DNA from: Labedella gwakjiensis
GTDB lineage: Bacteria > Actinomycetota > Actinomycetes > Actinomycetales > Microbacteriaceae
Assembly: GCF_003014675.1 (NCBI RefSeq)
Contig: NZ_PYAU01000001.1
Location: 2,480,001 to 2,544,000 of the forward strand
Length of the DNA: 64,000 bases
Reading direction: 5' to 3'
Shown here piece by piece: positions 34,408-43,801 of the stretch (positions are counted from its first letter, which is position 1; each line of letters opens with the position of its first letter). The position numbers were made by a program, and so were the translations under genes. The notes below the pieces were generated by a model. It was given only the letters and a program-made list of their open reading frames with translations, ran no database searches and had not been told where the DNA came from.

Positions 34408-35844
34408 ATGGCTTACGAGTTTGAGCGGAAACAGCGGATCGCCGTACTCGGCGGAGGGCCAGGCGGGTACGAGGCCGCCATCGCAGGAGCGCAGCAGGGG
34501 GCTGAGGTGACCCTCGTGGAGCGCCAGGGGGTCGGCGGCTCGGCCGTCATCACCGACGTCGTCCCGTCGAAGAGCCTCATCGCCACGGCCGAGGCCGCCA
34601 TCGCTGTCCGCGAGTCCTCCGAACTCGGCGTCCAGTTCTACGGTCGCAACTCCGACGGCAAGCCGATCCGGCCCGAGGTCGCGGTGAACCTCGCGGCCGT
34701 GAACAAGCGCCTGCTCGGGCTCGCGCGACAGCAGTCGGAGGACATGCATTCGACGCTCCTCGAGAACGGCGTCCGCATCATCAATGGCGAGGGGCGGCTC
34801 GACGGTCGCGACGCCGTGATCGTCTCGACCGAGCCGGGCGGCGCCGGCACCGACTTCGACCGTATCGAGGCCGACACCATCGTCGTCTCGGTCGGTGCGA
34901 GCCCGCGCATCCTGCCGACGGCCATCCCCGACGGCGAGCGCATCCTCACCTGGACGCAGCTCTACAACCTGTCGGCCATCCCCGACCACCTCGTCGTCGT
35001 CGGCTCCGGCGTCACGGGAGCAGAGTTCGCCTCCGCCTACCGCGCCCTCGGGTCGGAGGTCACCCTCGTCTCGAGCCGTGACCAGGTCCTCCCGGGAGAG
35101 GACGCCGACGCTGCGGCCGTGATCGAGCGCGTCTTCAAGCGCAACGGCATGACGGTCCTGTCGAAGTCGCGCGCCGAGTCCGTCGTGCGTTCGGGCACGG
35201 GCATCGTCGTGACGTTGTCCGACGGACGCACGGTCGAGGGCAGCCACTGCCTGATCGCGATCGGTGCGGTACCCAACACCGCCGGGATCGGCCTCGAGGA
35301 GGCCGGAGTGCAGATGTCGGAGAGTGGGCACATCCGCGTGAACCGCGTCGCGCGCACCTCCATCCCGAACATCTACGCCGCCGGCGATTGCACGACATTC
35401 CTGCCGCTCGCTTCCGTAGCGTCCATGCAGGGACGCACGGCGATCTTCCACGCCATGGGCGACGCGGTCACCCCGACCGAGTTGCGGAACGTGTCGGCGA
35501 ACATCTTCACCCAGCCGGAGATCGCGACCGTCGGCTGGACGCAGAAGCAGATCGAGGACGGCATCGCTCAGGGCGACATCTACAAGCTGCCGCTCGCGTC
35601 GAACCCTCGCGCGAAGATGATGGGGATCAAGGAGGGCTTCGTGAAGCTCTTCGCCCGGACGGGCTCCGGCACGGTGATCGGCGGTGTCATCGTGGCCCCG
35701 AAGGCCTCCGAGTTGATCTTCCCGCTCGCGCTCGCCGTGGAGCACCGCCTCAACGTCGACCAGGTCGCGCGGGCGTTCGCGGTCTACCCGTCCCTCACAG
35801 GCAGCATCACCGACGCGGCGAAGGCGCTCCACATCGTCCTCTAA
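34408..35844 (+). CDS. NAD(P)H-quinone dehydrogenase, flavoprotein disulfide reductase fold
   Basis: 478 aa with the dihydrolipoamide-dehydrogenase fold: FAD motif AVLGGGPGGYEAAIAGAQQG, NAD motif VVVGSGVTGAEFASAYRALG, and YAAGDCT. The redox-active Cys pair is absent: the usual GGTCLNxGCIPSK region reads GGSAVITDVVPSKS. It therefore cannot be a lipoamide dehydrogenase; it matches mycobacterial LpdA-type enzymes that reduce quinones. Its TAA stop shares its last base with palindromic repeat copy 2. Confidence 0.88.
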   Translation: MAYEFERKQRIAVLGGGPGGYEAAIAGAQQGAEVTLVERQGVGGSAVITDVVPSKSLIATAEAAIAVRESSELGVQFYGRNSDGKPIRPEVAVNLAAVNKRLLGLARQQSEDMHSTLLENGVRIINGEGRLDGRDAVIVSTEPGGAGTDFDRIEADTIVVSVGASPRILPTAIPDGERILTWTQLYNLSAIPDHLVVVGSGVTGAEFASAYRALGSEVTLVSSRDQVLPGEDADAAAVIERVFKRNGMTVLSKSRAESVVRSGTGIVVTLSDGRTVEGSHCLIAIGAVPNTAGIGLEEAGVQMSESGHIRVNRVARTSIPNIYAAGDCTTFLPLASVASMQGRTAIFHAMGDAVTPTELRNVSANIFTQPEIATVGWTQKQIEDGIAQGDIYKLPLASNPRAKMMGIKEGFVKLFARTGSGTVIGGVIVAPKASELIFPLALAVEHRLNVDQVARAFAVYPSLTGSITDAAKALHIVL

Positions 35845-35903
35845 CCCCAAAAAGATCGCGATACGGCACGAAATCCCATGCTGTATCGCGATCTTCATGG
35901 GGT
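35844..35903. repeat. 60-bp palindromic repeat, copy 2 (bidirectional terminator)
   Basis: Arms 35844-35864 and 35883-35903 pair except for two mismatches in the T-run side (CTTCAT instead of CTTTTT). The first base is the last base of the upstream TAA; the last base is the first base of the opposing gene's TGA. The centre GGCACGAAATCCCATGCT is degenerate against copies 1 and 3. Confidence 0.88.
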
Positions 35904-36841
35904 CAGGGGAAGGCCCGTCGTCGTCCTGAGACGAGCCCAGCGTTTCGGAGGATGTAGACGAGTCTGTGGCGACTCAGCGCGTCGGCGTGGCTCCACCGTG
36001 CGAAGCCGTCGACGGTTCGTCGAAGCTCGTCCTCGCGTCTCTTCTCCGCGAGCACCGCCACCCGCGCCGTCGAGTCATCGCCATACTTCCCAGCACCGTC
36101 GGCCTCGCCGATGACGCCGAAATCCGGCCACCAGAAGTCCACCCGGGCGACGGCGCCGTTCTGAAGGACGAACGGATGCTGGAGGATCGGCGGGGGGAAA
36201 CCCTCCTCGCTCATCCGCACACGGCTGAACGACTCGAGAGGGGATTCGGCCAGCGACGAGGCGAACGCGGCGACGGCCGCGGCACGTCGGCTGCCCGGCG
36301 TGCCCTCGATTCGCTCCGCTGCTGACTGCAGTTCCTCACGAGTGACCAGGGCGCCCGCGTCGGGCCGGGCCCGGAGCGCGCTGTCCGCCGTCACCACGGC
36401 GTCGGCGAAAGGGACGATCGTCGCGATATCCATGACCGTCTGAGCGGGAGTGGTCAGAAGGATCTCGCCCAGGCGCGTCACCTCGTGACGGGCTGCGTCG
36501 GTCCCATGTCGTCGGAACGACCCGGACGAACGACCACGCCCGGGTGCGGCAAGCACGTCGACCGTCGTGGGCCATCCGCCCCACACATCCATTCCCCAGA
36601 GAGACGCGGCGGAGAAGTGGGACACGACCGGGTCCGACGACACGCGTTCGACGGCGGCCAGGACCCGGAGTCGGTAACGGCGGTCCGGTCCGAGCTCGCG
36701 CCAGTCTTCTCCCGTGATGTACGTGCCGGGGGCGATCGTCATGAGTTCTGCGCGGCGGAGGGCCCGGTCGAGGTCGGCGGTCGAGTCGCCCATCGCGATT
36801 CGGTCTCGTCGTCGAATGAGTCTGTGTTCGTCGGATTCCAT
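35903..36841 (-). CDS. AbiEi-like / VSR-nuclease-like protein
   Basis: 312 aa. N-terminal half resembles type IV toxin-antitoxin AbiEi-type winged-helix proteins (LRRAELMTIAPGTYIT and VVSHFSAASLWGMDVWG). The C-terminal 100 residues carry a DUF559/VSR-like PD-(D/E)XK pattern: VDFWWPDFGVIGEADG, then KYG, EKRRED and GFARWSHAD. Orphan genes of this kind are widespread in actinobacteria and unproven in function; no AbiEii toxin is next to it. The gene is bracketed by palindromic repeats at 35844-35903 and 36925-36984. ATG at 36841 has no clear ribosome site. Confidence 0.72.
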   Translation of the reverse strand: MESDEHRLIRRRDRIAMGDSTADLDRALRRAELMTIAPGTYITGEDWRELGPDRRYRLRVLAAVERVSSDPVVSHFSAASLWGMDVWGGWPTTVDVLAAPGRGRSSGSFRRHGTDAARHEVTRLGEILLTTPAQTVMDIATIVPFADAVVTADSALRARPDAGALVTREELQSAAERIEGTPGSRRAAAVAAFASSLAESPLESFSRVRMSEEGFPPPILQHPFVLQNGAVARVDFWWPDFGVIGEADGAGKYGDDSTARVAVLAEKRREDELRRTVDGFARWSHADALSRHRLVYILRNAGLVSGRRRAFP

Positions 36842-36924
36842 CCCGACACGATGCGGGTTGCGTCGCCGCGAGGAGGGGTGCTGCGCGGATCACGTGCAGA
36901 GACATGCTCTCCACAGCCCACAGC

Positions 36925-36984
36925 GCACCAAGAAGATCGGGATACCCCGCGAAATTTCGTGCTGTATCCCGATCTTTTTGGGGT
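36925..36984. repeat. 60-bp palindromic repeat, copy 3 (terminator of accA3)
   Basis: Same layout as copies 1 and 2. In the stem, CGC/GCG of the other copies is GGG/CCC here: both arms changed together, keeping the pairing. The centre GCGAAATTTCGTGC is nearly palindromic. The last base is the first base of the TAA stop of accA3 (read on the minus strand), which supplies a T-run on one side only. Confidence 0.86.
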
Positions 36985-38753
36985 TAGGAGGAGGGGAGGG
37001 AGAGGAGGCGGTGGCCCGAGGAGACGGTCTGACCGGCGGGGGCATCGATCGACGTGACCGTGCCGTCCTTGTGGGCCGTGATCGGCTGCTCCATCTTCAT
37101 GGCCTCGAGAACCAGGAGGAGATCGCCCTTCACGACGGCCTGACCCTCCTCGACGGCGATCTTGACGATCGTCGCCTGCATCGGTGCCTTCACGTCGTCG
37201 CCCGTCGCCGCGGCGGACGAAGCCGTCGACGAACCGCGACGCGGGGGAGGGGTCGCGCTCCGCCCCCGGGGACTCGTCGTCGGGAGGAGCGCCTGCGGCA
37301 GATTGACCTCGAGCCGCTTGCCCGAGACCTCGACGACCACGGTGTGGCGGTCGGCCGGGGCGTCGGTGTCGGACAGTTCGCCGTCCCACGGCTCGATGCC
37401 GCCCGCGAACTCCGTCTCGATCCAGCGAGTGTAGACACCGAAGCGCCCGTCCTCCGCAGTGAACGCGGGGTCGCGCACGATGAGGCGGTGGAACGGGAGC
37501 ACCGTCGGCAGTCCCGACACCTCGAACTCGTCGAGCGCACGACGGCTTCGCTCGAGCGCCTGCGCGCGGTCGCGGCCCGTGACGATGATCTTGCCGAGCA
37601 GGGAGTCGAACGCGCCCGAGATGCTGTCGCCGGCCGTGACGCCCGAGTCGAGCCGGATTCCGGGACCGCCGAACGTCTTGAAGACGTGGATGGGGCCGGG
37701 CTGCGGGAGGAAGCCGCGACCAGGGTCCTCGCCGTTGATGCGGAACTCGATCGAGTGGCCGGTGGGTACCGGGTCGTCGTAGTCGAGGACGCCGCCCTCC
37801 GCGAGACGGAACTGCTCGCGGACGAGGTCGATGCCGGTGACCTCCTCCGACACGGGGTGCTCCACCTGGAGTCGCGTGTTGACCTCGAGGAACGAGACGG
37901 TGCCGTCCTGGCCGATGAGGAATTCGCACGTGCCGGCTCCGAGATAACCGACCTCGCGCAGGATCGCCTTGGACGCGCGGTACAGCTCGGCGGTCTGCTC
38001 GTCGGTGAGGAACGGGGCCGGAGCCTCCTCAACGAGCTTCTGGTGACGCCGCTGCAGCGAGCAGTCGCGCGTGGACACCACGACCACGTTGCCATGGGCA
38101 TCGGCGAGGCACTGCGTCTCCACGTGGCGCGGCTTGTCGAGGTACTTCTCGACGAAGCACTCGCCGCGGCCGAACGCCGCGATCGCCTCACGGGTGGCGG
38201 ATTCGAAGAGCTCGGCGACCTCGTCGCGCTCCCGCGCGACCTTGAGTCCGCGCCCGCCGCCGCCGTAAGCGGCCTTGATCGCCACGGGCAGACCGTGGGT
38301 GTCGACGAAGTCGAGTACCTCGGCAGCATCGGCGACCGGGTTGAGGGTGCCCGGGGCGAGGGGAGCGCCCACGCGCTCGGCGATGTGTCGAGCGGAGACC
38401 TTGTCGCCGAGCTTCTCGATCGCATCGGGCGACGGGCCGATCCAGACGAGGCCGGCGTCGATGACGCTGCGCGCGAAGTCGGCGTTCTCGGCGAGGAATC
38501 CATAGCCGGGGTGCACGGCGTCGGCGCCGGAGCGTCTGGCGACACTGAGGATCTTCTCGATGACGAGATAGGTGTCGGCGCTCGTGTTCCCGTCGAGGGC
38601 GTACGCCTCGTCGGCGAGGCGGACGTGGAGCGCGTCCCGATCCTGGTCGGCGTACACGGCGACGGAGCCGATTCCGCTGTCACGAGCGGCGCGGATCACA
38701 CGGACCGCGATCTCTCCCCTGTTGGCGATGAGGACCTTCGAAATGCGTGGCAC
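36984..38753 (-). CDS. accA3: Acyl-CoA carboxylase alpha subunit (biotin carboxylase + carrier domain)
   Basis: 589 aa. Residues 1-450 form a biotin carboxylase ([20 protein letters not shown]-grasp [27 protein letters not shown]); a linker rich in Pro/Arg/Ser follows; the C-terminal carrier domain holds EAMKMEQ with the biotinylated Lys near residue 553. With AccD and AccE it makes malonyl- or propionyl-derived methylmalonyl-CoA. GTG at 38753 is used: TAGACT lies 8 nt before it and there is no ribosome site. Confidence 0.95.
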   Translation of the reverse strand: MPRISKVLIANRGEIAVRVIRAARDSGIGSVAVYADQDRDALHVRLADEAYALDGNTSADTYLVIEKILSVARRSGADAVHPGYGFLAENADFARSVIDAGLVWIGPSPDAIEKLGDKVSARHIAERVGAPLAPGTLNPVADAAEVLDFVDTHGLPVAIKAAYGGGGRGLKVARERDEVAELFESATREAIAAFGRGECFVEKYLDKPRHVETQCLADAHGNVVVVSTRDCSLQRRHQKLVEEAPAPFLTDEQTAELYRASKAILREVGYLGAGTCEFLIGQDGTVSFLEVNTRLQVEHPVSEEVTGIDLVREQFRLAEGGVLDYDDPVPTGHSIEFRINGEDPGRGFLPQPGPIHVFKTFGGPGIRLDSGVTAGDSISGAFDSLLGKIIVTGRDRAQALERSRRALDEFEVSGLPTVLPFHRLIVRDPAFTAEDGRFGVYTRWIETEFAGGIEPWDGELSDTDAPADRHTVVVEVSGKRLEVNLPQALLPTTSPRGRSATPPPRRGSSTASSAAATGDDVKAPMQATIVKIAVEEGQAVVKGDLLLVLEAMKMEQPITAHKDGTVTSIDAPAGQTVSSGHRLLSLPSS

Positions 38754-38761
38754 AAGAGACG

Positions 38762-38767
38762 AGTCTA
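38762..38767 (-). promoter_or_regulatory. -10 element of accA3, leaderless start
   Basis: TAGACT on the minus strand, 8 nt before the GTG at 38753. Confidence 0.4.
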
Positions 38768-38859
38768 TGGGGGCGACGACCCCGTGCTGTGAGGAACATA
38801 CACAAAAATGGCCGCCGAGCGCGTGGGAATCGACTAAAGCGTCTGTGGGGCTCGTGCGT

Positions 38860-39531
38860 TCACAGGGCCCCGCGTCGGTTCCACAGGGAGGTCCACTCGT
38901 GACCGGACTCCCGCACCAGCCGGCGCAACGTGGGGAGGGAGAGCCCGACGACCGTGGACGGATCGCCCGACACCGCGGTGATGAAGGGGGCGCCGAGACT
39001 GTCGATCGTGAAGGCGCCCGCGACCGCGAGCGGCTCGCCCGAGGCGACGTACGCGTCGATCTCGGCATCGGAGATGTCGTCGGCGAAGGTGACGGTGGCC
39101 GCCGCCGTCCGACCGCGTGCACCCCGGATGGTGCCGGAAGCGGGATCGACGTCGATGATCCAGTGTCCGGAGTGGAGGGTGCCGGTGCGTCCCCGTTGGA
39201 GGCGCCACCGTTCCGTCGCCCGATCCGGGGTGTGCGGCTTGCCGTAGATCTCGCCGTCGAGTTCGAACATGGAATCGCCGCCGAGGATGAGGCCGGGTTC
39301 GCCGCCGGTGGCGATCACCGCGTCCACGACGGCCTCGGCCTTCGCGCGGGCGAGCAGCGCGACCACCTCGGGAGGGGTGAGGGTCCGACTCGCCGCTGCG
39401 TCGGCGAGCACGGCATCCTCATCGACGGAGGAGGGGAACACGACCGGCTCGACGCCGCTCGAGCGCAGGAGCGCGAGTCGCGCCGGAGACGTGGAGGCGA
39501 GGTAGAGAAGCAGGAGGAGGTCCTCTCTCAC
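38860..39531 (-). CDS. maf: Maf family nucleotide pyrophosphatase
   Basis: 223 aa. Family members hydrolyse non-canonical or modified nucleoside triphosphates (dTTP/UTP and m5UTP classes) and can affect septum formation. Signature [21 protein letters not shown] at the start, [16 protein letters not shown] in the middle, and the [17 protein letters not shown] end. The only suitable start is GTG at 39531, 13 nt from the nearest start codon of the divergent methyltransferase gene. Upstream of accA3, as in many actinobacteria. Confidence 0.88.
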   Translation of the reverse strand: MREDLLLLLYLASTSPARLALLRSSGVEPVVFPSSVDEDAVLADAAASRTLTPPEVVALLARAKAEAVVDAVIATGGEPGLILGGDSMFELDGEIYGKPHTPDRATERWRLQRGRTGTLHSGHWIIDVDPASGTIRGARGRTAAATVTFADDISDAEIDAYVASGEPLAVAGAFTIDSLGAPFITAVSGDPSTVVGLSLPTLRRLVRESGHEWTSLWNRRGAL

Positions 39532-39555
39532 GCGGGCTGTGACATGCTCGAACGC

Positions 39556-40806
39556 ATGGCCGACACACCCGACATCGTGGATTTGACGATCACCAACGTA
39601 GCTCACGGAGGGATCTTCGTGGCTCGTCACGAGGGCCGCGTGATCTTCGTCCCCGACACCATGCCGGGGGAGGTCGTGCGCGCCCGTCTCGTCGACACCC
39701 GCAAGAAGAGCTTCTGGCGGGCGGAGACGCTCGAGGTGCTCGAGGCCTCACCCGATCGGGTCGAGCACATCTGGTCGGCGGCGTCGATCGACCGCGAGCC
39801 GGGCGACCGGGCGGGCGGCGCCGAGTTCGGCCACATCGCGCTACCGGCCCAGCGCCGACTCAAGGGCGAGGTGTTGTCCGACGCCCTCGTGCGCTTCGGC
39901 GGCCTCGAGACGGGCGACCCCGTGACGCGGACGGTCGTGCAGCCGACGCCCGGCGACGCGTCGGGTGACGGACTCGGCTGGCGGACCCGTGTGACGCTCC
40001 ATGTGGACGGCGACGGTCGGGTCGGGCCGTTCGCGGTCCGCTCGCACCGTGTCATCCCGGTCGACGACCTGCCGCTCGCGACGGCCGCGGTCGCCGAGGC
40101 CGCACCGCTCGGTGACGTGCTCTCGGGCTCCGAGACGGTCGACGTCGTACAGTCGGAGGACGCGGTCCTCGTCGCCGTGGATGGTGTCGCCGGCGGCGGC
40201 ACCGTGCGGGAGCGCGTCGGCGATCGCGTCTACACGCTCGATCCGCTCGGCTTCTGGCAGGTCCACAGGGAGGCCGCTGACGTCCTCAGCGAGGCCGTCG
40301 CCGGAGCCGTCGACCCCGACCGGTTCGACCCGTCGGCACCGAACCTCGACCTCTACGGCGGCGTCGGGCTGTTCGCCGGCACTCTCGCGGATCGTTTCGG
40401 CCGGGGAATCCGCATCACGACCGTCGAGGCCGAAGCGTCGGCCACCGATCATGCCGCTGAGAACCTCGCGGACGTCCTCGGTGCACGCGCCGTCACCGCT
40501 CGTGTCGACCGCTTCGTGCGAGGGATCGGAGACGAGACGGGGGCCGAACGCTACCGCGACGCCACCGTCGTCCTCGATCCGCCCCGCTCCGGAGCCGGCA
40601 CGGCCGTCGTGAGGTCGCTCACCACGCTCGCCCCTGCTCAGATCGTCTACGTGGCGTGCGACCCGGTCGCGCTCGCCCGGGACACGCGGACCCTCCGGGA
40701 GGACGGCTACGAGCTCACCGCTCTCCGTGCGTTCGATCTCTTCCCGCACACTCACCACGTGGAAGCCGTCGCGACCTTCGTGCGCGCCGGGAACGTCCGT
40801 CCGTGA
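39556..40806 (+). CDS. TrmA/RlmD-family RNA (uracil-5-)-methyltransferase
   Basis: 416 aa. N-terminal TRAM domain (VDLTITNVAHGGIFVARHEGRVIFV), then a SAM-binding methyltransferase domain with DLYGGVGLFAG, VLDPPRSGAG (catalytic region) and YVACDPVALARD. The nucleophilic Cys is in the last motif. The Fe-S cysteine set of RlmD is not obvious in the middle segment. It methylates U in tRNA or 23S rRNA; target not resolved. ATG at 39556 is used; ATG at 39544 is also possible. Divergent from maf with almost no intergenic DNA. Confidence 0.85.
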   Translation: MADTPDIVDLTITNVAHGGIFVARHEGRVIFVPDTMPGEVVRARLVDTRKKSFWRAETLEVLEASPDRVEHIWSAASIDREPGDRAGGAEFGHIALPAQRRLKGEVLSDALVRFGGLETGDPVTRTVVQPTPGDASGDGLGWRTRVTLHVDGDGRVGPFAVRSHRVIPVDDLPLATAAVAEAAPLGDVLSGSETVDVVQSEDAVLVAVDGVAGGGTVRERVGDRVYTLDPLGFWQVHREAADVLSEAVAGAVDPDRFDPSAPNLDLYGGVGLFAGTLADRFGRGIRITTVEAEASATDHAAENLADVLGARAVTARVDRFVRGIGDETGAERYRDATVVLDPPRSGAGTAVVRSLTTLAPAQIVYVACDPVALARDTRTLREDGYELTALRAFDLFPHTHHVEAVATFVRAGNVRP

Positions 40807-40809
40807 CGC

Positions 40810-40815
40810 TACGAT
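40810..40815 (+). promoter_or_regulatory. -10 element of the response-regulator gene, leaderless start
   Basis: TACGAT, 6 nt, then ATG at 40822. It overlaps the methyltransferase stop region. Confidence 0.45.
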
Positions 40816-40821
40816 GAGCGC

Positions 40822-41478
40822 ATGGTACGGGTAGCGATCATCGACGACCACGAGTCGGTACGGCTGGGCGTCTCGGCGGTCTGCGCCATGGCGGGGTACG
40901 AGGTCGTTCACAGCGTGTCGACGGTCGACGCCTTCGTCGCCCGTGCGGTTGCTCAACCCGTCGACGTGGTCGTTCTCGACCTCTCGCTCGAAGACGGCTC
41001 CTCCATCACGAGCAACGTGCAGCGGGCGCATTCGACGGGCGCTGCCGTACTCATCCACAGCATCGCCGACCGGGTGGCGAGTGTGCGGGAAGCGCTCGCC
41101 GCGGGCGTCGCCGGCGTCATCCCCAAGGCCTCCCCGACCGAGGTCGTCGTGGACTCGATCGCCACCGTCGCGGCGGGCGGCGTGCTCAACAACCTCGAGT
41201 GGGCGAGCGCGATCGACGCGGACAGCGAGTTCGCCACGGTGCAGCTCGGCCGCCGTGAGCGGGATGTGCTCCACCTCTACGCATCCGGTCTGCCGCTTAA
41301 GCAGGTCGCTCTCGAGCTGGGCATCGCGGTTTCCACGGCCAAGGAGCACCTCGGCCGCATCCGTAGCAAGTACGTGGAGGTGGGCCGACCGGCCCCGACC
41401 AAGGTCGATCTCCTCCGGCGAGCCGTGGAAGACGGCATCCTCCCGGAGCTCAACCCCGGTCAAGTGGATGGTGACTGA
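40822..41478 (+). CDS. NarL/LuxR-family response regulator
   Basis: 218 aa. Receiver domain with acidic pair D8/D9, phospho-acceptor D53 (VVLDLSLEDGS) and Lys102. C-terminal LuxR-type helix-turn-helix (residues about 140-200; LGRRERDVLHLYASGLPLKQVALELGIAVSTAKEHLGRIRSKY). Overlaps the kinase gene by 11 nt, so the two are coupled. The regulated genes are unknown; the neighbouring SDR and tandem repeat array are candidates. Confidence 0.92.
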   Translation: MVRVAIIDDHESVRLGVSAVCAMAGYEVVHSVSTVDAFVARAVAQPVDVVVLDLSLEDGSSITSNVQRAHSTGAAVLIHSIADRVASVREALAAGVAGVIPKASPTEVVVDSIATVAAGGVLNNLEWASAIDADSEFATVQLGRRERDVLHLYASGLPLKQVALELGIAVSTAKEHLGRIRSKYVEVGRPAPTKVDLLRRAVEDGILPELNPGQVDGD

Positions 41479-42730
41479 GGGGCCCGGTGCAGCTCGCCCG
41501 CCGGCGAGCGTCGCGGCGACGATCGCATCCCGGGCAGAGGTGTCCGGCCGGAAGGTCTTCAGTTCGCAGCGCGTCGACGAGCTCTTCACCCGCACCGTCG
41601 GTATCGGGACGGTGGTCTTCGGGGCGCAGGCCGTCGCGATCGGCCTGACGACGCCCTCGTCGACCGAGCGACCAGGCGGGATCGTGGTCATCGTGCTCAT
41701 GAGCGCCGCGATCGTCTGGGTGGCGTGGTCCTCCGTCATCCTGCGGGGGATGCGGGTCGCGAGCCTCGTCTTCTGCTGGACGTACCTCGTGTGCCTCGTC
41801 CTGTGGCCCTTCATCGTCGACGTGCCGGGCGGATCCGCCGCCGAACCCTGGGTGTGGTACCTGCTGACCGTCGCCGGAGCCTGCGCCGTCTATGCGGTGA
41901 GCATCCGCGCGGCCGTCGCGTACACGCTCGTCTCCCCGGTGATCTACGGCATCGTCCGAGCCGCGACGAACGACCCGGAGGAGTGGGCCGTCAGCGTCTT
42001 CGACGCGTCCTACGGGATCATCATCGGGCTCGTCGTCCTCGTCGTCGGCGTGACCTTCCGCCGATCGGCGACGGGGGTCGACCTCGCTCGGGACGCCGCC
42101 CTGGCCCGATACGACGAAGCCGTGAGGCTGCACGCCGTCGAGGCCGAACGCGTTGAGGTCGACGCCATCGTGCACGACAGCGTCCTCGCTGCGCTTCAGG
42201 CGGCAGACCGAGCGGCCTCCCCTGATCAGGCGCGAGCGGCCACGTCCCTCGCGGTGAAGGCTCTCGCCCACTTCCGGAACGCGGGTCTCGCACCCGCGGA
42301 CAGCGATGCGGTCGTGACGACAGGGGAGCTCGCGGCGGCCCTCGCGACGGCGGCCGTGTCGATGGAACGGACGATCGGCGTGACGTCCCTCGGATCGCGC
42401 GACCGCGCGGTGCCGTCGGTCGTCGCCGAGGCGATGGTGCTCGCGGCGACGCAGGCGATGCAGAACAGCATCCAGCATGCGGGAAGCGGGCCCGTGGAGC
42501 GCTCGGTGACCGTTCGAACGACCGGCGATGCAGGGGTCATCATCACGATCGACGACGATGGCGACGGCTTCGACCCCGAGCTGATCGAGCCTGGCCGACT
42601 GGGCGTCCGTGTGTCCATCGTCGAGCGTATGACGTCCACGGGCGGATCCGCGGTCGTGGACTCTGCACCGGGGCGTGGTACCAGCGTCCGGCTCTCCTGG
42701 TCTCCTCGGGAGGACGGGGCAGACCTGTGA
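41468..42730 (+). CDS. Membrane sensor histidine kinase (NarL-partner type)
   Basis: 420 aa. Six hydrophobic helices in the first ~210 residues, no large extracellular domain. HisKA_3-like dimerisation segment with the phospho-acceptor in VDAIVHDSVLAALQAAD, then an HATPase with N-box QAMQNSIQHAG, DDDGDGFDP and GRLGVRVSIVERM. ATG 41468 or GTG 41471 both fit. Its stop overlaps the start of the next membrane protein gene (GTGA). The stimulus is unknown. Confidence 0.9.
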   Translation: MVTEGPGAARPPASVAATIASRAEVSGRKVFSSQRVDELFTRTVGIGTVVFGAQAVAIGLTTPSSTERPGGIVVIVLMSAAIVWVAWSSVILRGMRVASLVFCWTYLVCLVLWPFIVDVPGGSAAEPWVWYLLTVAGACAVYAVSIRAAVAYTLVSPVIYGIVRAATNDPEEWAVSVFDASYGIIIGLVVLVVGVTFRRSATGVDLARDAALARYDEAVRLHAVEAERVEVDAIVHDSVLAALQAADRAASPDQARAATSLAVKALAHFRNAGLAPADSDAVVTTGELAAALATAAVSMERTIGVTSLGSRDRAVPSVVAEAMVLAATQAMQNSIQHAGSGPVERSVTVRTTGDAGVIITIDDDGDGFDPELIEPGRLGVRVSIVERMTSTGGSAVVDSAPGRGTSVRLSWSPREDGADL

Positions 42731-43782
42731 TCCGTATCTCGCGGTACACCATGCTGGCGCTCGCCGCCCTCTTCTCCCTGTACAACGTGTTCCGAGGCGT
42801 CATCACGCTCGGGGTCCCCGATTCGCCGTGGCCGAGCGTGGCCGCGATGGTGATCTACATCGTGGCGACGACGATCAGCCTGTGGCCGACGGCACCCGTG
42901 CAGATGAGTCTCCGGCTCGCGAACTTCAACCTCGCGACCGCGATCGTGCTGTGTCTTCTCGTCTCGAGCGAGCTCGACCCGAACAACAACAACGGATACG
43001 CGACGTGGCACGTCGCCTCCGTTGGCACCCTCATGACGATCACCGCCGCGCGACGTCGGGAGTGGACCGCCTGGGTGGGGGTGGCGTTCTTGGCCGTTCA
43101 ATCCGTGTTCTGGGCCGTCACCGGCTCGCTCGACTCCGCCGAACCGATCGGCTCCCTCCTCGTGGCGGGGATCGGCACGTCGGCGGAGATCGGCGTCACC
43201 GGTTCGATCGTGTGGGTGGCCTTCTCGATCGTCATCGCGCGCGCCCTCGCCCGCGCGGGTCGGGACGCCGAGAAGCTCGTCCTCGCCGAGAGGGCCGCTG
43301 TGAACTGGCAGGCGGCTCAGGACGCCCACTTCACAGAACGCGCGCGTCGCCTCGACGACGCCTCACGCCTCGCCGGCCCGACCCTCCGGAGGATCGTCCT
43401 GTCAGGAGGCGATCTGAGCCCGGCGGAACGCGAGGAGGCCCGCCTGCTCGAGGCGGGGCTCCGCGACGAGATCCGCGGTCGCCGTCTGCTCAACGACGAC
43501 GTGCGCCGCGAGGTGCTGGCGGCCCGACGTCGTGGTACCACCGTGTCCCTCCTCGACGAGGGCACGATGGACGACCTGCCTCAAGCCGAGATGGATCGTG
43601 TGCTCGCCGTCGTCGCGGAGTCCGTCGCGAGCACGAAGACGGAGCGTCTCATCATCCGGACGGCCCCCATCGATTCGGCGGCCGCTGTGACGCTCGTGGG
43701 ACTGTCGAAGCCCGCTCCCGGGTCCGACGACCCGGACGACGACGTGGACCTGTGGCGGGAAGTGCCTCGCTCGGTCTCCTGA
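42727..43782 (+). CDS. Membrane protein resembling a kinase without catalytic boxes
   Basis: 351 aa. Five or six helices fill residues 1-185, then a cytoplasmic part with coiled segments (ARALARAGRDAEKLVLAERAAVNWQAAQ and DASRLAGPTLRRIVL) and an alpha-beta tail ending in an Asp-rich linker. No H-box His or N-box was found, yet size, topology and placement resemble a histidine kinase. It overlaps the real kinase gene by 4 nt. It may modulate the kinase. Family not recognised with certainty. Confidence 0.7.
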   Translation: MIRISRYTMLALAALFSLYNVFRGVITLGVPDSPWPSVAAMVIYIVATTISLWPTAPVQMSLRLANFNLATAIVLCLLVSSELDPNNNNGYATWHVASVGTLMTITAARRREWTAWVGVAFLAVQSVFWAVTGSLDSAEPIGSLLVAGIGTSAEIGVTGSIVWVAFSIVIARALARAGRDAEKLVLAERAAVNWQAAQDAHFTERARRLDDASRLAGPTLRRIVLSGGDLSPAEREEARLLEAGLRDEIRGRRLLNDDVRREVLAARRRGTTVSLLDEGTMDDLPQAEMDRVLAVVAESVASTKTERLIIRTAPIDSAAAVTLVGLSKPAPGSDDPDDDVDLWREVPRSVS

Positions 43783-43801
43783 GGTGCGGCGCCGCTCGTC
43801 C

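Noticed and set aside
34408-35844. Annotation as the E3 subunit of pyruvate dehydrogenase
   Set aside because: Both redox-active cysteines are missing.
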